A stretch of DNA of 13,266 bases. It comes from JBEHYA01 sp048498415 (GTDB lineage: Bacteria; Pseudomonadota; Alphaproteobacteria; UBA9219; RGZA01). Under the pieces are notes generated by a model. That model was not told where the DNA came from, did no database searches, and saw only the letters and a list, made by a program, of their open reading frames with translations. A program made the translations under genes and the position numbers. The stretch spans positions 1-13,266 of the forward strand of contig JBEHYA010000056.1 of the NCBI GenBank assembly GCA_048498415.1, read 5' to 3'. Shown here piece by piece: positions 1-6,096 of the stretch (the stretch's first letter is position 1; each line of letters starts with the position of its first letter).

Positions 1-50
1 CCGTCATGCGAGGATCGCAGCCTGGGCAGCGCGCTTATCCTGCATGACGG
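1..50. repeat. 50-base imperfect palindrome inside the bpt reading frame
   Basis: The left end CCGTCATGC (1-9) is a perfect inverted match to GCATGACGG (42-50). After one bulged G the stem continues with AGGAT (11-15) against ATCCT (37-41). This gives a 14-base-pair stem with about 21 bases between the arms. There is no T-run, so it does not look like a simple terminator. The sequence resembles the CGTCATTGCGAGG... palindromic elements I know from Rickettsiales and other bacteria (rickettsial palindromic element-like); that resemblance is from memory. Its boundary falls exactly on a codon boundary of bpt (codon 180). Confidence 0.6.
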
Positions 51-587
51 GGCATAAAAGCTGTAAATGGCGGAAAGCCCATCAAGGAGCCGGTCGATAA
101 GCATGGCGGCGATGATCTGGCCGGCGGGGTTTTTAAGCGCCAGCAAAAACGCGTTTTCGCCGCCATTCTGCATCATCGCCAGAAAATCTGGTTCGCGCAT
201 TTCTACCATGTCGCCTTCAGCGTGGCGGGCCTTCTGGTAGGCATTGAAAAGCGGGAACAGGAAATCGCAATCCATCACGTCAATAATTTCGACCGACAAA
301 TCAGCATTCTTTTTGGCAATCCGGCGCAGGCGCCGATCGGGTTTAAAGCGCGCAAGATCGATACGCACCGGCACGCACGCCATGCAGGCGGGGCAAGCGG
401 GGCGATAGAGCATCGTCTGGCTGCGGCGAAAGCCGTGCTGGTTTAAACGCGTATTGAGAAGCAGGTCGCCCTTTGGCTCGCCGCTGAGACGCGCGAAAAT
501 CTTCTGCTCGACCTGCCCGGAAAGGTAGGGGCAGGGCGCGGGCCGGGTGAGGTAGAACAGCAGTTCCGGATCGGCGATATGGGCCAT
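1..587 (-). CDS. bpt: aspartate/glutamate leucyltransferase (Bpt-type), C-terminus outside window or disrupted
   Basis: Bpt/ATE-family enzymes transfer leucine (or arginine) from charged tRNA to N-terminal acidic residues of proteins, marking them for ClpS/ClpAP degradation in the cytoplasm. Visible family marks, in order: CPYLSGQVE (about 19-27), the N-terminal-domain signature GFRRSQTMLYRPACPACMACVPVRI (about 53-77) with its Cys cluster, and in the acyltransferase part YQKARHAEGDM (about 124-134) and DGLSAIYSFYAP (about 169-180). Family members run to about 235-255 residues. Here the reading stays open to base 1 (195 codons), but after SFYA the expected conserved stretch (D-P..RSLGTF) is replaced by codons made from a 50-base palindrome at 1-50. 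The remainder may resume outside the window, as an in-frame insertion, or be lost, making this a 3'-truncated gene. The ATG at 587 matches the family N-terminus (MAHIADPELLFYLT). Family assignment is firm; intactness is unknown. Confidence 0.85.
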   Translation of the reverse strand, partial: MAHIADPELLFYLTRPAPCPYLSGQVEQKIFARLSGEPKGDLLLNTRLNQHGFRRSQTMLYRPACPACMACVPVRIDLARFKPDRRLRRIAKKNADLSVEIIDVMDCDFLFPLFNAYQKARHAEGDMVEMREPDFLAMMQNGGENAFLLALKNPAGQIIAAMLIDRLLDGLSAIYSFYAPSCRISALPRLRSSHD

Positions 588-596
588 TAACCCCAA

Positions 597-602
597 TTAT
601 AA
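597..602 (-). promoter_or_regulatory. possible -10 box of bpt (near-leaderless start)
   Basis: Read on the minus strand, this is a perfect TATAAT. It is followed by TGGGGTTA and then the bpt ATG at 587, so a transcript started at the usual distance would begin at, or within a few bases of, the start codon. No good -35 hexamer sits at 16-18 bases; the only TTG-type hexamers lie 12 or 20 bases away. The position is suggestive but the evidence is only one hexamer. Confidence 0.3.
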
Positions 603-710
603 GCGCCTTTTCTTGCCAAATTACCAATAAATTTAGGTTTTATTCAGCCGCCATTAACGCTGTTCCGGTAAATTCCTAGCCATATTTCTATTTTTAGGTG
701 CGGGTATTTT

Positions 711-998
711 ATGGCTGGTCCTTTGGATTTTCTGAATTTCATGCTGGGCATTGGCGCGAACACGACAACCCAGCCCGCGAATGGCGCCGCTGCCAGCGCG
801 CAGCTCGCGCAGAACGCTGCCGTCGTGTGCGATCCCGCGATCAAGGATGTCTGCGTGATGCCGGCGGATGTTGCTAAACAGTTTTTGCCGGCCAGCGCCA
901 CCACGCAGGTCGCCGCCGCAAGCGCCCCGGCTTTGAATAAACCGCTTCTGACCGGTGCCGAAAGCGCCAGTGTCATGCCCGCCAATTTCAGCCAATAA
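711..998 (+). CDS. hypothetical small protein (95 aa), Ala-rich
   Basis: I do not recognise this 95-residue protein. It begins with a short hydrophobic stretch (PLDFLNFMLGIGA, residues 4-16), too short and too weakly charged to call a signal peptide with confidence. The rest is rich in Ala, Thr and Pro. It has two cysteines (40 and 48) in the segment VVCDPAIKDVCVMPADV, and a second, similar VMPANF near the C-terminus (residues 88-93). The ATG at 711 is preceded at some distance by AGGTGCGGG, a weak ribosome site. It lies 20 bases upstream of another small gene in the same direction, and the pair ends at a strong terminator, which supports a real two-gene transcript. The downstream protein also carries a CDP tripeptide (AC-DPTVISP), a faint hint of relationship. 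Confidence 0.6.
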   Translation: MAGPLDFLNFMLGIGANTTTQPANGAAASAQLAQNAAVVCDPAIKDVCVMPADVAKQFLPASATTQVAAASAPALNKPLLTGAESASVMPANFSQ

Positions 999-1018
999 GA
1001 TTTTTAGGAGAAAGAAAT

Positions 1019-1264
1019 ATGCCCAACACCACCCCTAATCCAGATATCACCAAAGCGTTCGACGATAATGTGAAGAAAGCGTGCGATCCGACGGTGATCA
1101 GTCCGCATGCCAGCGTTTTGGGTGGATTCCTTATTGCCGCCCTTCACGGTGCCAAGAACATGATTGATGGCGTGGAAGCCTGCCCGCCGGGCGCCGAGCC
1201 GCTGTATGGCGCGAAGAGCCAGCAGCAAATCGCTGATATTCTTAGCGCAGCGCCGAAACAGTAA
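1019..1264 (+). CDS. hypothetical small protein (81 aa)
   Basis: Unrecognised 81-residue protein without a signal peptide. Residues 31-47 (ASVLGGFLIAALHGAKN) are moderately hydrophobic and could form one amphipathic or short membrane helix. The C-terminal part is polar (KSQQQIADIL). Cysteines are at 22 and 55. The start is well supported: AGGAGAAAGAAAT directly precedes the ATG, a good Shine-Dalgarno at normal distance. It follows the 711-998 gene by 20 bases and is followed 20 bases later by a textbook hairpin terminator, so it is very likely expressed. Both small genes contain Cys-Asp-Pro in a similar setting. No function can be assigned; convergent motB next door does not by itself imply a motility role. 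Confidence 0.7.
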   Translation: MPNTTPNPDITKAFDDNVKKACDPTVISPHASVLGGFLIAALHGAKNMIDGVEACPPGAEPLYGAKSQQQIADILSAAPKQ

Positions 1265-1284
1265 AACGGCTTCTCTAATCAATA

Positions 1285-1314
1285 AAAAACGCCGCCTTTC
1301 CGGGCGGCGTTTTT
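1285..1314. terminator. bidirectional intrinsic terminator
   Basis: CGCCGCC (1290-1296) pairs perfectly with GGCGGCG (1303-1309) around a six-base loop. The stem is extended by AAAAA (1285-1289) against TTTTT (1310-1314), and more T follows on the plus strand (GTTTTT). It ends the small-gene operon on the plus strand. On the minus strand, the A-run becomes a U-run just after the motB stop codon at 1319, so it serves both convergent transcripts. Confidence 0.92.
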
Positions 1315-1318
1315 GTTT

Positions 1319-2467
1319 TTAGCGAATGGGTTGGGCCTGCGGGCTTGCGGGAAGGGCCGGCTTGGGCGCATCCGCGGGGCTGGCCGGGGCCGGGGGCGCG
1401 GCTTCCTGTTTTTCCAGTTCTTCAACAATACTACGGCGCAGTAGCACGATCGAGATGCGGCGGTTCTGCTGGTCTTCCGGGTTGTTTTTGACCAGCGGTT
1501 CCTTATCTGCCTTGCCGATCACGGCGACCAGGCGGTTCTCATTCACGCCGGCGCCCATCATCACTTCCGCGCTGGAATAGGCGCGGGCGGACGAAAGTTC
1601 CCAGTTGGTGGTGTGGCTGAGGCCGCTGAAGGGCTTGCTGTCGGTATGGCCCGTCACGTTGATTTTATTCGGAAGCTTGGCGATCACCATGCCCACCAGC
1701 GTGACCAGCTGGCGGCTTTTATCGACCAGCCGCGCGCCGCCGCTGGGGAACAGCGAATAGCCGTCGCGGTCAACGATCTGAATACGCAGACCCTCCGGCG
1801 TGCTGTCGATGATCAGGTTTTTGGCCAGCGCTTTCATGCCCGGCACACTTTCAATCGCTTCTTTCAGCGCGTTTTCCGCTTTCTTGAAGTTTTCTTCTTC
1901 AATGCGCTTTTTCTCGGCTTCTTCGCGGGCTTTTTCTTCGGCGCTCTTGTTCTTGTCTTCCTCCTTGCTTTCGCCTTTCTTGTCGGCGGCGTTGGCGCTG
2001 GCGGCGGCATCCGGGTTTTCGGCTTTCAAATTGGCAATCGCATCCGGGATGTTTTTGTCGGACGCGCCGGAATCCACATCCCCCGTGGTCGAATTGGGGC
2101 CGCTGGGCTGGCCGGCGCCCGGCGATTCCTTGCGGCCTTCTTCGCTTTCATCCGGCTCCGGCATCGCTTTGCTGGCGCCGGGCGGCGAGGAATCGCTGAT
2201 CTGCGCGCCGGGGGAAGTAATGCTTTGGCCGCCAAACACGCCGCCCGAGCCCGATTCTGATTTCGAGACCGAGGCCGGCGCGAAATAATCGGCGATACCT
2301 TTGCGTTCAATATCGGTGGTGACGTTCAAAAGCCATAACAGCAGGAAGAACGCCATCATGGCGGTCACGAAGTCGGCATAGGCGACTTTCCAGGCGCCGC
2401 CGTGGTGGCCGGCGGCCACTTTCTTGATCCGCTTGATGATGATGGTTTGATCGTTATGGCCAGCCAT
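1319..2467 (-). CDS. motB: flagellar motor stator protein MotB
   Basis: MotB is the stator subunit that couples proton flow to flagellar rotation and anchors the MotA/B complex to peptidoglycan. From the ATG at 2467 the protein has 382 residues: a basic N-terminus (KRIKK), one membrane helix at about 28-48 (AYADFVTAMMAFFLLLWLL) with Asp32 as the expected proton-carrying residue at exactly the E. coli number, a long low-complexity linker (about 60-205), an OmpA-type peptidoglycan-binding domain (about 225-345, with GHTD at 273-276, NWELSSARA and NRRISI at 335-340), and a Pro/Ala-rich tail (356-382). The linker contains a very Lys/Glu-rich, probably coiled-coil segment (163-205), which makes the protein longer than E. 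coli MotB (308). A GTG at 2479 would add four residues; I prefer 2467 because of the Asp32 register and the preceding GGGG. It follows motA by 17 bases and shares the terminator at 1285-1314. Confidence 0.95.
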   Translation of the reverse strand: MAGHNDQTIIIKRIKKVAAGHHGGAWKVAYADFVTAMMAFFLLLWLLNVTTDIERKGIADYFAPASVSKSESGSGGVFGGQSITSPGAQISDSSPPGASKAMPEPDESEEGRKESPGAGQPSGPNSTTGDVDSGASDKNIPDAIANLKAENPDAAASANAADKKGESKEEDKNKSAEEKAREEAEKKRIEEENFKKAENALKEAIESVPGMKALAKNLIIDSTPEGLRIQIVDRDGYSLFPSGGARLVDKSRQLVTLVGMVIAKLPNKINVTGHTDSKPFSGLSHTTNWELSSARAYSSAEVMMGAGVNENRLVAVIGKADKEPLVKNNPEDQQNRRISIVLLRRSIVEELEKQEAAPPAPASPADAPKPALPASPQAQPIR

Positions 2468-2484
2468 ATGCTGCCCCACTCATA

Positions 2485-3348
2485 TTACGATGGCGCCGAC
2501 AGTTGCGACGTGGCTTCTTCCATTTCAAGGAAGGTGGGACGCAGTTCCGAAGGCACCGATTTGCGCGCGTATTCAATCGAGATGGAAGGCGCATAGCCGC
2601 CAAGATGCGCCAGCAGGGCGACCTTGATGACGGTAATGTATTTGCCGTTCAGATCGAACGTGGCCGCCAGCGTATTGGCAAGCGGCGCCAGATAGCCATA
2701 GGACATCCACACGCCGAAGAATGTACCCACCAGCGCGCCGCCGATCATGTGGCCCAGCACTTCGGGCGGTTCGGTAATGGCGCCCATGGTTTTAATAACG
2801 CCGAGCACGGCGGCGACGATGCCGAGCGCCGGCATACCATCCGCCATGTTCTGAATGGCGTGCGAAACGGCGTGTTCTTCCTGGTGATGGATCTCGATTT
2901 CCTGATCCATCAGCGCTTCAAGTTCATAGGGTTTATCCGAGCCTAACGTGACCAGGCGCAGGTAATCGCAGAAAAACTCGACCGCATGGTGGTCTTTAAG
3001 AAAGCTGGGGAAGGCCTGAAACAGCGGGCTGTCATCGGGCTTTTCAATGTGGGCTTCCAAAGCCAGCATGCCTTTGGTTTTGGCGAGGCGGAAGGTTTGA
3101 TAAAGCACCGACAGCAGGTCGACATAATCCTGCTTGCCGTATTTCGCTTTTTTGAACGCATAAGGCAGTAGTTTTTTGACGCGTTTTAAAACCGCGGGCG
3201 GGTTGGCGGTAATAAACGCGCCCACGGCCGAACCCAGAATGATGATGAATTCGAAAGGCTGCCAGAGCACTTCCAGATGGCCGTGGTCGATGGCATAGCT
3301 TGCCAGCGTACAGAGAATAACGACCAGAATGCCAATAATGCTTTTCAT
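2485..3348 (-). CDS. motA: flagellar motor stator protein MotA
   Basis: MotA is the four-helix inner-membrane stator subunit that contacts the rotor protein FliG. From the ATG at 3348 it has 287 residues, close to E. coli MotA (295), and several functional residues fall on the E. coli numbers: Glu98 in the cytoplasmic loop (KGMLALEAHIE), Pro173 in DGMPALGIVAAVLGVI and Pro222 in YLAPLAN. Position 90 is Lys where E. coli has Arg, a conservative change. Membrane segments are at about 3-21, 32-48, 172-191 and 202-221, with the large cytoplasmic loop between the second and third. The long form of this loop fits the proton-type MotA rather than short PomA. The frame extends upstream to a TTG at 3399, but that adds 17 non-family residues, so MKSIIGILVV is the start. 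No strong Shine-Dalgarno is visible at either start. motB follows 17 bases downstream; no other flagellar gene is in the window. Confidence 0.95.
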   Translation of the reverse strand: MKSIIGILVVILCTLASYAIDHGHLEVLWQPFEFIIILGSAVGAFITANPPAVLKRVKKLLPYAFKKAKYGKQDYVDLLSVLYQTFRLAKTKGMLALEAHIEKPDDSPLFQAFPSFLKDHHAVEFFCDYLRLVTLGSDKPYELEALMDQEIEIHHQEEHAVSHAIQNMADGMPALGIVAAVLGVIKTMGAITEPPEVLGHMIGGALVGTFFGVWMSYGYLAPLANTLAATFDLNGKYITVIKVALLAHLGGYAPSISIEYARKSVPSELRPTFLEMEEATSQLSAPS

Positions 3349-3425
3349 GAACCGGGGCTTAAGCGGGGTAACAGGGGCGCTATAGTTAAACCTGCCCAAA
3401 CAGAGTTAAGGAGAATTTAACGGAC

Positions 3426-3455
3426 TTGCCGCAAATGGATGGTTGAGCCTAGACT
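3426..3455 (+). promoter_or_regulatory. possible sigma70-type promoter of the 3506 gene
   Basis: TTGCCG (3426-3431) and TAGACT (3450-3455) are 18 bases apart, each matching four of six consensus bases. A transcript would start near 3462 and leave a leader of about 45 bases before the well-formed ribosome site of the 3506 gene. The match is moderate and unconfirmed. Confidence 0.3.
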
Positions 3456-3505
3456 TATCTCACGTATTTCATTCGCCCTGCGTTACGAGCAGGTGGGAGG
3501 GACAA

Positions 3506-3748
3506 ATGGGCCTGATGGACTGGAACGGCTGGAGCATTATCTTCGGCCTGTCGTTTTTATCGGTGGGCGGTTTGCTGGTATGGGCCTATGGCGATTCCAT
3601 GCGCTTCTGGGAAGGCCGCACGCCAAGCCGGGAAGAGCGCGTGATGCGCCTGCGCTTTAACGGCGTCATCATTTATTCCACGATCATGATTGTCGCCGGC
3701 ATCGTGATGCTGGCGGGCGGCACGTTCGCGCTACTCAGTCATGCTTAG
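3506..3748 (+). CDS. small two-helix membrane protein, hypothetical
   Basis: I do not recognise this 80-residue protein. It has two clear membrane helices, about 9-29 (WSIIFGLSFLSVGGLLVWAYG) and 54-76 (VIIYSTIMIVAGIVMLAGGTFAL), separated by a polar, basic cytoplasm-type loop (RFWEGRTPSREERVMRLRF). That makes it an inner-membrane hairpin protein. The start at 3506 is chosen because GGGAGG lies five bases upstream; the open frame reaches back to 3443 but the extra 21 residues have no ribosome site. It reads away from motA, with 157 bases between the two start codons, and its TAG overlaps the TAA of the convergent MAPEG gene. Function unknown; nothing beyond position ties it to motility. Confidence 0.75.
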   Translation: MGLMDWNGWSIIFGLSFLSVGGLLVWAYGDSMRFWEGRTPSREERVMRLRFNGVIIYSTIMIVAGIVMLAGGTFALLSHA

Positions 3749-4164
3749 CGAATAACGCCCATGGTGGGCAGCAGGGCGTAGATGATTGCAGCTAAACTGC
3801 AGATCATCAAAATCAAAAATGTCAGCTGGGTGCCGACCACGCGGAACAAATCCGCCAGCTTGTTGGTGCCAACGCCATAGGCGTGCAGCACGCGCGCGAA
3901 AACCAGCACACTGCCAAGCCCATGAATCACAAGCGCCGGCGCGCCGTGCATTTCAATCAGGAACATCAGGAACAGCGTCATCGGCACGAATTCGACGAAG
4001 CTGCGGAGCAGGTTTTCCGAACGCTTCCAGTTGCCTTCGCCTTCCATGCGCGCGCCGCTGGCCACATGCACCCATTCGCGGAAGATGTTCAGCGAAAGAA
4101 CGAGCAGCAGCAGACCAAAGATGCCGGCATAGAAAATAGTGACCGAGGGCAGGGAGGCGTGCAT
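3745..4164 (-). CDS. MAPEG family membrane protein
   Basis: The 139-residue protein matches the MAPEG fold (membrane-associated proteins in eicosanoid and glutathione metabolism), bacterial YecN-like branch: four membrane helices at about 7-25, 58-78, 80-97 and 113-133, with the polar stretch WKRSENLLRSFVEFVPMTLFLM after the first helix and ARVLHAYG after the third, typical of the family. Bacterial members may bind glutathione, but the substrate is generally unknown. The ATG at 4164 has GGAG six bases upstream; a GTG at 4176 in the same frame has none. It starts 33 bases after thiE ends, in the same direction, so it is probably the last gene of an aldolase-thiE-MAPEG transcript. Its stop codon overlaps that of the convergent 3506-3748 gene, with no terminator visible between them. 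Confidence 0.85.
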   Translation of the reverse strand: MHASLPSVTIFYAGIFGLLLLVLSLNIFREWVHVASGARMEGEGNWKRSENLLRSFVEFVPMTLFLMFLIEMHGAPALVIHGLGSVLVFARVLHAYGVGTNKLADLFRVVGTQLTFLILMICSLAAIIYALLPTMGVIR

Positions 4165-4197
4165 GGAATTCTCCACGAGAGGGAAGATGATTTAAGG

Positions 4198-4818
4198 CTA
4201 AGCCTTATCGATTGCGCTTTGCAAGGCCTTCGCGCCGGCTGCGGCGCCGCCGGGAAAATCCCATACCGCGCTAATCACGGCGAGAAAATCAACGCCAGCC
4301 TGCACCAGCGGCGGGCAATTCAGCGCGGTGATTCCGCCAATCGCCACGCACGGCGTGGTCGCCATCATCGCCCAGTCCTGATACAGGCTGAGCGGCGCAA
4401 AGCGCCCGGTGGTTTTGGTGGTGCTGGGATAGGCCGCGCCAAACGCCACGTAATCGGCGCCGGCCTCAGCCGCCACCATGGCTTTATCTTTGCTGTCGTA
4501 ACAGCTCACGCCAATAATTGCATCGGGGCCCAGCGCCGCGCGGGCTTTTTCATAGGACGTATCTTCTTCGCCTAAGTGTACGCCGTCGGCACCCAGTTGT
4601 TTTGCCAGATCGGCACGATCGTTAAGGATAAATGCGATATCGCGGGCGTGCGCAAGGGGCATCAGGCGTTTAACGGCCTTCTTCCAGTCTTCATCGGAAG
4701 CGTCTTTGAGCCGTAGCTGCACGCAGGCGATATCGGCTTCGTTCAGCGCGGATTCAAACTGCGGGGCGAACGCATCAAGGTCGAGCGTAGGCGGCGTGAT
4801 GAGATAGAGACGGGTCAT
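4198..4818 (-). CDS. thiE: thiamine-phosphate synthase ThiE
   Basis: ThiE joins hydroxymethylpyrimidine diphosphate and the thiazole phosphate to make thiamine phosphate, in the cytoplasm. The 206-residue protein is a full-length TIM barrel with the expected motifs: QLRLK (34-38, usually QLREK), NDRADLA (66-72, Asp67 for magnesium), GVHLGEED (79-86), IGVSCYDS (102-109), ADYVAFGAAYPSTTK (121-135, phosphate loop), AIGGI (159-163) and VISAVW (181-186). The Leu in QLRLK and the Ala-Tyr in GAAYPS are mild departures from the textbook sequence, seen in some alphaproteobacterial homologues as far as I recall. The ATG at 4818 is preceded, after exactly 10 bases, by GGGAGGGG from the end of a hairpin repeat (4829-4847), apparently its ribosome site. 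No TPP riboswitch is visible upstream. Confidence 0.93.
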   Translation of the reverse strand: MTRLYLITPPTLDLDAFAPQFESALNEADIACVQLRLKDASDEDWKKAVKRLMPLAHARDIAFILNDRADLAKQLGADGVHLGEEDTSYEKARAALGPDAIIGVSCYDSKDKAMVAAEAGADYVAFGAAYPSTTKTTGRFAPLSLYQDWAMMATTPCVAIGGITALNCPPLVQAGVDFLAVISAVWDFPGGAAAGAKALQSAIDKA

Positions 4819-4828
4819 TCAGTAATTT

Positions 4829-4860
4829 CCCCTCCCTTCGGGAGGGGATAAAGGGGAAGG
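4829..4860 (+). repeat. GC-rich hairpin repeat, copy 1 (diverged flank)
   Basis: CCCCTCCC (4829-4836), TTC, GGGAGGGG (4840-4847) form a perfect eight-pair stem with a three-base loop. The same 19 bases occur in the copies at 8843 and 9254. The right flank (ATAAAGGGGAAGG) is only loosely like the GGGGCGGGCAATCC flank of the other copies. On the minus strand, its GGGAGGGG arm lies 10 bases before the thiE start codon. It faces copy 2 (4894-4934) as an inverted pair enclosing a 33-base core with no gene. Confidence 0.8.
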
Positions 4861-4893
4861 AAAGCCTCTCCGCATTTTAATCCTCCCCGCACC

Positions 4894-4934
4894 GATAGGA
4901 TTGCCCGCCCCTAGCCCCTCCCGCAGGGAGGGGG
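4894..4934 (-). repeat. GC-rich hairpin repeat, copy 2
   Basis: Read on the minus strand this is a CCCCTCCC/GGGAGGGG hairpin (4915-4922 with 4926-4933, loop of three) followed by CTAGGGGCGGGCAATCCTAT. It matches copy 3 (8843-8880) almost base for base, apart from the loop and one extra C. The outer hairpin end is seven bases from the aldolase stop codon. A second small inverted repeat, AATCCT (4879-4884) against AGGATT (4897-4902), overlaps its inner end. It has no U-run, so it is a poor intrinsic terminator. Confidence 0.88.
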
Positions 4935-4941
4935 ACAACAG

Positions 4942-5865
4942 TTACGCCTTATAAATATTGACCAGTTCCTGCAGGAGCTTCAGCGCATCTTCACGCGGGC
5001 GCTGGAAGGAATTGCGCCCGATGATCGAGCCGTTGCCGCCGCCATCGCGGATGGCCTTGGCATCTTCAAACACGCTGTCTTCGCCCTTCGCGGCGCCGCC
5101 GGAGAACACGACGATGCGGCGGCCATTGAAGCAGCACTGCATGATGTGGCGCACGCGGTCGGTCTGCGTTTTGCCAACAATTCCTTTGGCTTCATAAACC
5201 TTCTTGGATTCCGCTTCCGCCAGCACATCGGTGGGCAGCTTCACTTTAATGATATGCGCGCCGAGCATGGTGGCCATGTGGGCAGCATACGAAATCACAT
5301 CGAACGCGGTCTCACCATCCTTGGTCAGATTGCCGCCGCGCGCATAGCTCCAGAGTACAACGGCCAGGCCCGCTTCCTTCGCTTCGCGCGAAAGTTCGCG
5401 GAATTCTTCATATTGCGCATACATCGCGCCCGAACCCGGATAAATCGTGAAGCCAATCGCCGAGCAGCCCAGGCGCAGCGCGTCTTTCACGCTCGCCGTC
5501 ACAGCTTGATCCGGGTTGGTCTTTTCAGCACTCAATGAATTCGCGCTGTTCATTTTGAGAATGGTGGGGATGCAGCCGGCAAAGGTATCAGCACCCGCTT
5601 CCAACATGCCAAGCGGCGCGGCGTAGGCATTGAGGCCGGCATCGATGGCGAGTTGATAGTGATAGTGCGGGTCATACGCTTCCGGGTTGGCGGCAAAGCT
5701 GCGCGCGGGGCCATGTTCAAAACCCTGATCAACGGGAAGGATGATCATCTTGCCGGTGCCGCCCAATTTGCCCGTCATCAGCATTCGGGCGAGCTGGCCC
5801 TTGGTGCCCGGATTATCGCTTTCGTAGTTGCTGAGAATATCGCGGACTTTTTTGGTGAGTTTCAT
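4942..5865 (-). CDS. fbaB: class I fructose-bisphosphate aldolase (DhnA/FbaB type)
   Basis: This aldolase cleaves fructose 1,6-bisphosphate to dihydroxyacetone phosphate and glyceraldehyde 3-phosphate (or the reverse) through a Schiff base, in central carbon metabolism. The 307-residue protein is of the DhnA (archaeal-type class I) family: ILPVDQGFEHGP (42-53) with the conserved Asp-Gln-Gly-Glu-His, GADTFAG (91-97), AIGFTIYPGS (136-145), LWSYARGG (171-178), HIIKVKLPTD (204-213) carrying the Schiff-base lysine (Lys207 or Lys209), VVFSGG (252-257) and GRNSFQRPR (283-291), which binds phosphate. The ATG at 5865 fits the family N-terminus; a weak GAAGG lies about nine bases upstream. It is the first gene of the minus-strand group aldolase-thiE-MAPEG and diverges from gyrA across 231 bases. 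The family is clear; the fbaB symbol is borrowed from E. coli. Confidence 0.93.
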   Translation of the reverse strand: MKLTKKVRDILSNYESDNPGTKGQLARMLMTGKLGGTGKMIILPVDQGFEHGPARSFAANPEAYDPHYHYQLAIDAGLNAYAAPLGMLEAGADTFAGCIPTILKMNSANSLSAEKTNPDQAVTASVKDALRLGCSAIGFTIYPGSGAMYAQYEEFRELSREAKEAGLAVVLWSYARGGNLTKDGETAFDVISYAAHMATMLGAHIIKVKLPTDVLAEAESKKVYEAKGIVGKTQTDRVRHIMQCCFNGRRIVVFSGGAAKGEDSVFEDAKAIRDGGGNGSIIGRNSFQRPREDALKLLQELVNIYKA

Positions 5866-6030
5866 TGGGTGGGCCTTCGCAAGGGAAACGTGGAGGTTTT
5901 TTGAGGTATTGAAGGCTTTCTAAACACCTTCCGCGCCTTTTTCCAGCGATGCTTTTTGCAGGCTTTTTCGCAAGGTAAAAAACGCCCCATAACCTATTGA
6001 TATAAAAGCGCAATTTAGCGTCGTAAAAGC

Positions 6031-6058
6031 TTGCGTTTTAGGGGCTGATCACTAGGAT
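6031..6058 (+). promoter_or_regulatory. possible gyrA promoter
   Basis: The 231-base gap between the divergent aldolase and gyrA genes must hold both promoters. The best plus-strand candidate is TTGCGT (6031-6036) with TAGGAT (6053-6058) at 16 bases, matching three and four of six consensus positions. That would start gyrA mRNA about 30 bases before the GTG. The left part of the gap has several T/A-tracts (5938-5942, 5953-5957, 5964-5968, 5977-5982) that may bend DNA. The evidence is weak. Confidence 0.27.
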
Positions 6059-6096
6059 GCAGGGAACAGAATCAATGCAGTAAAAAGGTATCTTAC

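Noticed and set aside
1613..2288. Long open frames on the plus strand opposite motB (215 and 162 codons)
   Set aside because: They are composition shadows of the GC-rich motB gene, with low-complexity Phe/Ala/Ser translations, and motB itself has clear domains on the other strand.
3349..3399. TTG start giving MotA 17 extra residues
   Set aside because: The added residues do not fit MotA, there is no ribosome site, and the ATG at 3348 puts Glu98, Pro173 and Pro222 on the E. coli numbers.
3385..3420. Sigma54 or flagellar sigma28 promoter upstream of motA
   Set aside because: I looked for GG-N10-GC and TAAA-N15-GCCGATAA type patterns on the minus strand; none fits.
4829..4934. CRISPR array from the repeated GC-rich units
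   Set aside because: Only two units sit here, in inverted orientation, without regular spacers and with no cas genes in the window.
4819..4941. TPP riboswitch upstream of thiE
   Set aside because: The gap is filled by the two hairpin repeats, and the conserved THI-box sequences are not seen.
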